In this document: positions 26,606 through 32,444 of the stretch, piece after piece | How positions within the stretch are numbered: the first letter of the stretch is position 1 | How the letters are laid out: each line of letters starts with the position of its first letter | Source of the DNA: Candidatus Jordarchaeia archaeon | GTDB taxonomy: Archaea; Asgardarchaeota; Jordiarchaeia; Jordiarchaeales; Jordiarchaeaceae | Reading direction: 5' to 3' | DNA length: 32,444 nt | Assembly (NCBI GenBank): GCA_029856435.1 | Contig: JAHQXB010000005.1 | Coordinates: forward strand, 1-32,444 | Notes under the pieces: model-generated | Told to the model about the DNA's origin: nothing | The model's database searches: none | What the model saw: the letters and a program-made list of their open reading frames with translations, nothing else | Position numbers and translations under genes: made by a program

Positions 26606-27574
26606 CTAAGCCACTTTGATTGGTTTCTCCAGCCTGCTTAGAAGTGTGACCCTGCTGGGAACAGAATGGCCAAGAATATTGTACCCGGAAAACTCAGCAA
26701 TTTTCTCCGCGAATTTTTTCACGTCAGCAGCCCAAATCATATTATCCGCACTCAAACCACGGTAGAGGGAATAGCCAACAGAAACGTAGCTCTTACACTC
26801 CACATATGTGGGATTAGCCTTATCAACCAGTTTAGCATAACCCTCTGGATCCATAAAATTTAAACCGTTGGTTAGTGTTAGCCGCATAACTGTGGGACAA
26901 CTGAAACTACCCAACAGTTCCAAGGATTTCGTCAATCTCTCCCAAGCATCGCTGAGGAGAGGGCGGCAAACCCTGCTGTAAACCTCTTTATTTGGCCCAT
27001 AAACGGAAACATATAGCTGGGTGGGTTCTGTAATCTCTGCTAGCACCTCGGGAAGATTTCCATTGGTTACAAGAAATGTGGTCATTCCCCTACTGTGAAA
27101 TTCTTCAATCAAATCACTCAGGCGGGGATAAAGGGTTGGCTCACCAGCAAGACTTATCGCCACATGTTTGGGCTCCATAGCTTCCTTCCACTTTTGCAAA
27201 GAAACCTTAGTGTGGTGGGAGGGATTAAAACCGGATAATATTTTCCTTTGAGCCTTAAGGCTTCCTTCAACTATTTCCTCTGGGTCATCTATGTCCATTC
27301 CAAAGGCTAGTTGGTCCCAATTGTATCCCTGGTCTCCCGGTTCCACACGCCAGCAGGAGAGGCAGCGATTTGTGCAGTGGATTACCGTGGGGGTCATCTG
27401 CAAACATCTGTGTGATTTAATGTTATACCATTCTTGCTTATAGCAGTGTCTGCCCTGAACTAGACTATTTTGCAGCCAGCGGCATTTTTTAACTGCGGAG
27501 TGCCTCCCAACAATCTGGTATTTCTGCTTTTTGAGCAGTTTTAGAACATCGGGTGGAACCAATAACTTCTGCAT
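26606..27574 (-). CDS. taw1: 4-demethylwyosine synthase TYW1 (Taw1)
   Basis: Radical-SAM enzyme that builds the tricyclic base 4-demethylwyosine from m1G37 of tRNA-Phe and pyruvate. 322 aa from the ATG of MQKLLVPPD, after GGAAGGAA. The radical-SAM cluster motif is CTNRCLSC (CxxxCxxC), followed by SLAGEPTLYP and a TIM-barrel-like core ending in VPSRVTLLS. Additional upstream cysteines (CRWLQ, HCYKQ) fit the second iron-sulfur cluster. Trm5 upstream in the window makes its substrate. First gene of the tyw1-hypothetical-cooC group. Confidence 0.94.
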   Translation of the reverse strand: MQKLLVPPDVLKLLKKQKYQIVGRHSAVKKCRWLQNSLVQGRHCYKQEWYNIKSHRCLQMTPTVIHCTNRCLSCWRVEPGDQGYNWDQLAFGMDIDDPEEIVEGSLKAQRKILSGFNPSHHTKVSLQKWKEAMEPKHVAISLAGEPTLYPRLSDLIEEFHSRGMTTFLVTNGNLPEVLAEITEPTQLYVSVYGPNKEVYSRVCRPLLSDAWERLTKSLELLGSFSCPTVMRLTLTNGLNFMDPEGYAKLVDKANPTYVECKSYVSVGYSLYRGLSADNMIWAADVKKFAEKIAEFSGYNILGHSVPSRVTLLSRLEKPIKVA

Positions 27575-27669
27575 TATAGTTTCCTTCCAAAAATTGTAGA
27601 CTAAAAACACCCTTAAGTAAAAAAGATTCGGTTAGCTTAAAAATCCTGCGAGTTTTAAGTTCTGATATT

Positions 27670-29205
27670 TTAGTGTCTGAAATGCCTTATTCCAGTGTGG
27701 ATCATCACCATGTTGTGTTCATCAGCCGCCTCGGTGACCTCTTTGTCCCTCACCGAACCTCCTGGCTGGATTATTGCAGTTACACCAACCTTCGCCGCCT
27801 CGTCAACGGTGTCCCTGAAGGGAATGAAGCCGTCTGAACACAGAACTGCTCCCCTAGCCCTTTCTCCAGCCTTCTCTATGGCAATCTTTGCTGAGTCCAC
27901 TCTACTCATCTGGCCGGCTCCTATTCCCACAGCCATATCTTCAGTTACAAGAACAATGGCATTTGACTTCACGTATTTTACTAGCGTCCAACCAAAAAGC
28001 GCTGCCTTCCACTCCTTTTCGCTGGGTTTTCTCCTACTCACTACCCTGAATTGGTTCGGGTCTATCTTACCCACATCCATGGTTTCCACTAGGAGTCCAC
28101 CCACAACCTTTTTCATATCCCAGCCTGGTAGAGGCCTAGTTACGGGTGGCGTTTTTAGTAATCTCAAATTCTTCTTCTGTTTTAGGATTTTGAGAGCCTC
28201 ATCGCTGAAGCCTGGCGCAATTACCACCTCAATAAATGTTGAGGCTATTTGCTCCGCGGTTTCTCTGTCCACTTCGCGGTTTAAGCCCACGATGCCCCCA
28301 TACGCAGACACTTTATCCGTTTCATAAGCTTTCCTATAGGCTTCGCTGATTGTTTTTCCAGTGGCCGCGCCACAGGGATTGGTGTGCTTTATGATTGCCA
28401 CGGCAGGCTCCTCAAATTCCTTTACCAATTCGAATGCCGCATTGGCATCGTAGACATTGTTAAATGAAAGGGGTTTACCATGTAGTTGAACCGCATTAGC
28501 CACACATGACTCTACAACGTCGGGCTCCCTATAAAACGCCGCCTTTTGATGTGGATTCTCTCCATAACTCAAATCTTGAATCTTGTGATACCTTAGACTC
28601 AGATTTTTTGGAAATTCCTCTTCGGGAATAAACTTCTTTTGTAGAAAACTGGAGATTAGGTCATCGTACTCAGCAGTGTGTAGAAATGCTTCAATCGCCA
28701 AAATTTGCCTAGTTTTTGTGCTGACATCTCCCCCTTCCTCCAGCTCCTCTATGATTTCAGCGTATCTTGAAGGATTTACTACCACAACTACGCTTTTATA
28801 GTTCTTTGCTGCAGATCTAATCAGCGTTACACCGCCAATGTCAATGTTTTCCAAGGCTCTCTCCAAATCGTCGCTTTCTTTAATGGTTTTTCTGAAGGGA
28901 TAAAGATTAACTACCACCATATCTATGGGTGCAACTCCCAGCTTCTCAAGTTGACTTAAGTGTTCAGGGACTCTTTTCGCAAGTATGGCGGCGTGGATTA
29001 GGGGGTGAAGTGTTTTTACCCGTCCATCTAGCATCTCGGAAAACTTGGTAATGCTGGAAACAGGGGTTACAGGGACAGACTTTTTTAGTAGTTCCGCTGT
29101 GCCCTCTGTGGCAATTATTTCAACGCCCATTTCATGTAGTTTTAAGGCAAAATCGAGAATTCCACTCTTATCGGAAACGCTGATTAAAGCCCTCTTAATC
29201 ACCAT
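27670..29205 (-). CDS. purH: Bifunctional purine biosynthesis protein PurH
   Basis: Catalyses the last two steps of IMP synthesis: AICAR formylation with 10-formyl-THF, then cyclisation. 511 aa from the ATG of MVIKRALISVSDKSG, the family N-terminus. The N-terminal IMP cyclohydrolase domain (to about 195) includes DGRVKTLHP, and the C-terminal AICAR transformylase domain carries IKHTNPCG and ends IHTGIRHFRH. Many archaea use PurP and PurO instead, so the bacterial-type PurH is notable and may have come by transfer in the lineage. FolD nearby can supply its formyl donor. Confidence 0.95.
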   Translation of the reverse strand: MVIKRALISVSDKSGILDFALKLHEMGVEIIATEGTAELLKKSVPVTPVSSITKFSEMLDGRVKTLHPLIHAAILAKRVPEHLSQLEKLGVAPIDMVVVNLYPFRKTIKESDDLERALENIDIGGVTLIRSAAKNYKSVVVVVNPSRYAEIIEELEEGGDVSTKTRQILAIEAFLHTAEYDDLISSFLQKKFIPEEEFPKNLSLRYHKIQDLSYGENPHQKAAFYREPDVVESCVANAVQLHGKPLSFNNVYDANAAFELVKEFEEPAVAIIKHTNPCGAATGKTISEAYRKAYETDKVSAYGGIVGLNREVDRETAEQIASTFIEVVIAPGFSDEALKILKQKKNLRLLKTPPVTRPLPGWDMKKVVGGLLVETMDVGKIDPNQFRVVSRRKPSEKEWKAALFGWTLVKYVKSNAIVLVTEDMAVGIGAGQMSRVDSAKIAIEKAGERARGAVLCSDGFIPFRDTVDEAAKVGVTAIIQPGGSVRDKEVTEAADEHNMVMIHTGIRHFRH

Positions 29206-29468
29206 TACTTTTTCAACTCCCTTTAATGGAGTATATTCCAAGAAATTCACAATAAGCGTTTTCCGTAAAAAATCTACCTATTAATCTTCAGCTTTAGTGG
29301 TAAATCTCCTAAAAAATGTTTTAGAATCTCTTAAATGTTCTTACTAAAAAGTTGAAGCCCCACACCAATCCTGCATAAAAGTTTTATCCAAAAAAGCTAA
29401 TAATTATGGACTTTTCTAAATAATAATTAAAGACCACAGAAAATAGTTTTCAAAGAACATATTTGGAG

Positions 29469-30281
29469 ATGCGAAAAGTGATCAATTTAACCATCTTATA
29501 CGAGCTGGTGATTTACGAGATTTTGATGACAATATTACTTTTGGGTTTCAGTATCCTCTTTGCACAGCGTTACCGCGAAAAACAAAGAAAAGCCATCAAG
29601 TACTTGGCCCTAACTTATTTAATGTTCACCTTGGGCTCCTTAATGGCTGCTTATGGACATCTTATATACACCAAGTACTGGGGATTAATACTGATGGACT
29701 ACACCATTATACCATACTTGTTGACCGGCTACCCAATTCCACTAGATATACAAAGAGTGTTATTGATTTTCGACCAAACAACAACATCAATAATTCTCCA
29801 CTTTGAAGGGTATCCAACGCTTCTAGTTTACCAGTGGAGCGCCGCACTCATACCAGCAGCAATAGGACATCTTTTCATCTATTTGTTCACCTTTGAGGCC
29901 TTCAAAGAAGTGAGGATAAAATATGTTGTACCCTACTTGATTTTCATGGGAGTAGTGATTGCATTCCTCATAGGAAACATATACATAACAGTTAACTGGT
30001 TCCTCATCTTTATGCTGGGATTAATTACCCAAGGCTTGCTGATTTATTACTCAATTAAAGCCATGCGAATAACGGACAGCAAAGTCTACAAAAGAGGCTT
30101 TCTATTGGTGTCATTTACAGCTGTGCTATTCATTCTGTTCTTCCTAAGTTATCTTCTCGACAGCCTCTTAGGAGGTTGGACAATTTTCCTATTTGTAGGA
30201 TGGACCCTAGTAATGATATCTGCTATGCCCACCTATATCGGATACATACTGCCAGACTGGTTCCGCAAAAGATACGAATAA
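29469..30281 (+). CDS. Multi-pass membrane protein, unknown function
   Basis: About 270 aa with about seven hydrophobic segments: near residues 8-30, 41-62, 66-90, 118-143, 151-175, 176-196 and 212-255. Positive residues (YREKQRKAIK, then KVYKRG) lie between segments. The layout resembles the N-terminal 7TM domains of archaeal sensor proteins, but there is no soluble signalling domain. I do not recognise a family. The start is ATG 29469 or the in-frame TTG six bases upstream. A 200-base AT-rich interval precedes it. It is flanked by convergent folD and divergent purH, so it is probably a single-gene unit. Confidence 0.75.
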   Translation: MRKVINLTILYELVIYEILMTILLLGFSILFAQRYREKQRKAIKYLALTYLMFTLGSLMAAYGHLIYTKYWGLILMDYTIIPYLLTGYPIPLDIQRVLLIFDQTTTSIILHFEGYPTLLVYQWSAALIPAAIGHLFIYLFTFEAFKEVRIKYVVPYLIFMGVVIAFLIGNIYITVNWFLIFMLGLITQGLLIYYSIKAMRITDSKVYKRGFLLVSFTAVLFILFFLSYLLDSLLGGWTIFLFVGWTLVMISAMPTYIGYILPDWFRKRYE

Positions 30282-30359
30282 AGAAAAAATACTTCCTTTT
30301 TTCCATATTTTTTGATGCCCATAAAACTCGAAGAATGAAAATTTAGAGGGACACACTAT

Positions 30360-31214
30360 TCATTTTTTAAGGCTTAGCTTCGCTGCTAGGAGAACATTTC
30401 TCATAAGCATGATTGCTGTGAGTGGACCAACGCCTCCTGGAACGGGGGTAATGTAGGAGGCTTTTTTTCTAACATTTTCAAAGTCTACGTCTCCGCACAA
30501 TTTGCCTTCCACTCGGTTTATTCCCACATCAATTACTATGGCCCCTTCCTTTACCATATCAGCGGTAACGAAATTGGGTATACCTACTGCTGCTACGAGG
30601 ATGTCTGCGCGACTCATGTGTAATTTTATATCTTTTGTCTTGGTATGGCAAACGGTGACTGTGGCATCGTTATTGATTAGTAAAGCCATTAGGGGTCTTC
30701 CCACAATTTTGCTCCTGTTTACTATTACAACATCTTTCCCCCTCACTTCTATATTGCTTCTCTTAAGCATCTCTAATATGCCAGCGGGTGTGTTTGGGAT
30801 GAAACCCTCCTGTTTCAGGAGTAGTTTACCCATGTTGAGGGGGTGCAAACCGTCCACATCCTTTTCAGGTGAAATAGCTGAGAGTATCCTGTTTTCATCC
30901 AAGTGTTTTGGCAGGGGGAGCTGAACCAGAATTCCATGAATCTTGTCATCCTTATTTAATCTTTGGATGAGTTCAATTATTTCCTCCTCTTTCGCGGTGT
31001 CTGGAAACAGGTAATCCTCAAAGTGAAAAGAAAGTCTACTGCTGGTTTTTTTCTTAATGTTTACATAGACTTGAGAGCCGGGATCGCTTCCCACAAGAAT
31101 AACTGCAAGACCCGGTGTTACGCCGTATTTTTCTATGAGCTCCTTTGTTTCCTCTATTATCTCGTTTTCTATGCTACTCGCAATCTGTTTGCCGTCAAGT
31201 ATCTCAGCTACCAT
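30360..31214 (-). CDS. folD: Bifunctional methylene-THF dehydrogenase / methenyl-THF cyclohydrolase
   Basis: 284 aa, normal FolD length. The N-terminal catalytic segment SQVYVNIKKK carries the active-site Tyr and Lys, GILVQLPLPKH follows, and the NADP domain includes VVIVNRSKIVGRPL and the C-terminal PVPGGVGPLTAIMLMRNVL. It interconverts methylene- and 10-formyl-tetrahydrofolate. The nearby purH uses the formyl form, so folate-type C1 transfer (rather than only methanopterin) is likely in this cell. It is divergent from the deacetylase gene. Confidence 0.95.
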   Translation of the reverse strand: MVAEILDGKQIASSIENEIIEETKELIEKYGVTPGLAVILVGSDPGSQVYVNIKKKTSSRLSFHFEDYLFPDTAKEEEIIELIQRLNKDDKIHGILVQLPLPKHLDENRILSAISPEKDVDGLHPLNMGKLLLKQEGFIPNTPAGILEMLKRSNIEVRGKDVVIVNRSKIVGRPLMALLINNDATVTVCHTKTKDIKLHMSRADILVAAVGIPNFVTADMVKEGAIVIDVGINRVEGKLCGDVDFENVRKKASYITPVPGGVGPLTAIMLMRNVLLAAKLSLKK

Positions 31215-31249
31215 TTGCCAACTAGACCTCCAATTTTGAATTTTCCGAA

Positions 31250-31261
31250 TTGTTTTTAAAG
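31250..31261 (+). promoter_or_regulatory. Candidate TATA box before the deacetylase gene
   Basis: TTGTTTTTAAAG lies about 30 bases before a likely start site near 31283. That start would place the ribosome-binding site AGGAGG (31300-31305) in the leader and exclude the upstream ATG codons at 31265 and 31271. A second AT element overlaps at 31290-31300. Confidence 0.4.
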
Positions 31262-31312
31262 TTGATGTATATGTTGTTTTTCACTACTCAAATATTTATA
31301 GGAGGAGCAAGT

Positions 31313-32173
31313 ATCAACATCTCAATCACCATAGACCTTGACAGGGATTGCCCAATGCCCCTCAAAGGGGTTAAACAGGCAGTTAGCGATATTCTAACAT
31401 CCAAATACGATGGAAAAACGGATGCGGTTTTCGACTGCACCGTTAAGGGCCTCACAAAAACCCTAGAACTTCTCGAAGAATTAGGGTTAAAAGCCACATT
31501 CTTCATCGAGGCGAGAACTCTACAATATCTCAGAGAAAATCATGGCGAAATCATAAAATCCCTAATGAAATACGAGGTCGGCTGTCACGGATTAAACCAT
31601 GAGGATTTAACTGGAGAGGAGACAGGAATAAGGATCAGTTATAACGAGCAATTAAAAATTTTGAGAGAAGCCACGCGAACAATTAAAAACCTGTTAAAAG
31701 TGAAACCCCAAGGATTCAGAGCCCCCTATCTGAAAACTAATTCGGACACCTTCAAAGCTCTAACCAAGCTAGGATATCTATATGACTCATCAATAATGGT
31801 GGAGACAGTCGAAACCCCATTACCCTACCGCATAAAAGAAGACCAAAAAAACATAATAGAAGTCCCCGTCCCAGTCTATCCCCTAAACACCGGAAGAATG
31901 ACACTATATACATGGGCGCTCTTCGAAAAGAAGAGAAAATTAGAACAATACAAAAAAATCATAAGAGTCTACCAGAAAAACGATAAAGGAGGTTTACTTC
32001 AGATATCCTTCCATCCCTGGCATTTAGCTTATCTCATAAAAGAAAAAAGGACTCTAAAAGAGGAAGAGATCAACAAAAACGTAAGCAACCTCAAAAACTT
32101 GTTAAACGACTTAAAAAAAGGCTGCTACGAGGTATTAACAATAAAAGAATATCTAAAAGAAATAAAAATTTAA
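31313..32173 (+). CDS. Polysaccharide deacetylase family protein (NodB domain)
   Basis: About 286 aa metal-dependent deacetylase of the NodB fold. In order: SITIDLDRDCP (catalytic and metal Asp), KATFFIEA, the metal motif HGLNH (HxxxH), RAPYLKTN, and HPWHL near the end. The substrate could be an N-acetylated sugar or another amide. The start is unresolved. GGAGG ends seven bases before ATC 31313, where the family N-terminus begins, but ATG codons at 31265 and 31271 are in frame and would add a hydrophobic 14-16 residue leader. A promoter upstream favours the shorter form. Confidence 0.85.
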   Translation: MNISITIDLDRDCPMPLKGVKQAVSDILTSKYDGKTDAVFDCTVKGLTKTLELLEELGLKATFFIEARTLQYLRENHGEIIKSLMKYEVGCHGLNHEDLTGEETGIRISYNEQLKILREATRTIKNLLKVKPQGFRAPYLKTNSDTFKALTKLGYLYDSSIMVETVETPLPYRIKEDQKNIIEVPVPVYPLNTGRMTLYTWALFEKKRKLEQYKKIIRVYQKNDKGGLLQISFHPWHLAYLIKEKRTLKEEEINKNVSNLKNLLNDLKKGCYEVLTIKEYLKEIKI

Positions 32174-32203
32174 TTTGCTAATTCCAGGGGTGCAGTTAAC
32201 TGA

Positions 32204-32351
32204 GTGTCACCTTTTGGGTGTATGTTTTGGGCCGTTTCCTGCGTTCCCATATTGAAGCCCATTTTGAGTTACTGAGGGGTAGAAACGCCGAAAAGGGCGT
32301 CTCGGGAGTGTGATGAAAGCCGAAAAACAAATGCCACGCAGCAGGTGACAC
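32204..32351. ncRNA. Structured non-coding segment closed by a 9-bp stem
   Basis: GTGTCACCT at 32204-32212 is perfectly complementary to AGGTGACAC at 32343-32351. Inside lie an ACGCC-GAAAAG-GGCGT hairpin (about 32285-32300), TTTTGGGC/GCCCATTTT, and CTGCGT paired with ACGCAG. No gene frame is seen. The strand of transcription is unclear; no family is recognised. Confidence 0.35.
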
Positions 32352-32377
32352 CAAATTAATTGTGCCATTCCAGGTGA

Positions 32378-32444
32378 AGAAAACACAATTATAAGCCGGA
32401 TTTCTGTTTTTAGCTTCTAACCTTTAAACTAAGTCTATTGTTTC
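32378..32444 (-). ncRNA. rnpB: Possible 3' end of RNase P RNA (partial)
   Basis: On the minus strand 32407-32391 reads ACAGAAATCCGGCTTAT, which matches the conserved region V of RNase P RNA (ACAGAAnCCGGCUUAU), found just before the 3' end. The sequence after it (AATTGTGTTTTC) has a T-rich end. The 5' conserved regions would lie beyond the window. The supporting helix P1 cannot be checked here. Confidence 0.35.

Noticed and set aside
32313..32351. C/D box small RNA (GTGATGA as C box)
   Set aside because: No D box CTGA follows at a usable distance, and the preceding CTGA is in the wrong order for a standard C/D RNA.

Overview
The window is a stretch of archaeal chromosome. The protein set is archaeal throughout: Alba, NusA-like KH protein, AspRS, TruD, Pth2, geranylgeranyl reductase, aEF1B, CDC48, FEN-1, Trm5, diphthine synthase, CTP-dependent riboflavin kinase, RibL and TYW1. 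TATA boxes of archaeal type are visible, and many starts are TTG behind a Shine-Dalgarno site. O-phosphoseryl-tRNA synthetase (SepRS) points to a lineage that makes Cys-tRNA indirectly, as class I methanogens, Archaeoglobi and several uncultured euryarchaeal-like groups do. I cannot assign the lineage further. Most of the window is core information-processing and cofactor genes; I see no insertion sequence, phage or CRISPR array.

Layout. 1-2.4 kb: end of alba, a KH/zinc protein, then a leftward pth2-truD-aspS operon. 4.4-6.2 kb: geranylgeranyl reductase, a 58-aa zinc-ribbon protein too short for routine gene calling, and aEF1B. 6.4-11.6 kb: cdc48, a cyclase-family hydrolase, a small winged-helix protein and fen1. 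11.6-14.3 kb: pcm, DUF371, trm5 and a tRNA-Lys gene. 14.3-15.2 kb: a small ORF and a frame-disrupted membrane gene. 15.2-17.8 kb: metal P-type ATPase divergent from nikR. 17.9-23.2 kb: dphB, then leftward ribK-ribL-methyltransferase and translin-sepS. 23.4-27.6 kb: sir2, an Lrp-RAM protein, a thioesterase and a leftward tyw1-hypothetical-cooC operon. 27.7-32.4 kb: purH, a multi-TM protein, folD, a polysaccharide deacetylase and a structured non-coding end that may hold the 3' end of RNase P RNA.

Functional links. Trm5 makes m1G37 and TYW1 converts it toward wyosine. RibK and RibL convert riboflavin to FMN and FAD. FolD can supply the formyl-folate that PurH uses. NikR and the P-type ATPase form a probable metal-homeostasis pair. 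AspRS carries a proline typical of non-discriminating enzymes.

Most notable. (1) pcm is broken in its genomic frame by a 32-nt segment whose ends form a bulge-helix-bulge (BHB); removing it restores the conserved reading frame exactly, so it looks like an mRNA intron cut by the tRNA-splicing endonuclease. (2) The tRNA-Lys(CTT) gene carries two small introns at non-canonical positions (15/16 in the D loop and 53/54 at the T loop), each with BHB geometry. (3) The + strand changes from strongly A+C-rich to strongly G+T-rich inside cdc48 near 8.0 kb, a replication-origin-like (or chimeric-join-like) signature. (4) Three genes (sepS, geranylgeranyl reductase, deacetylase) have a good Shine-Dalgarno site exactly 7 nt before a near-cognate ACG or ATC codon where the family N-terminus begins.
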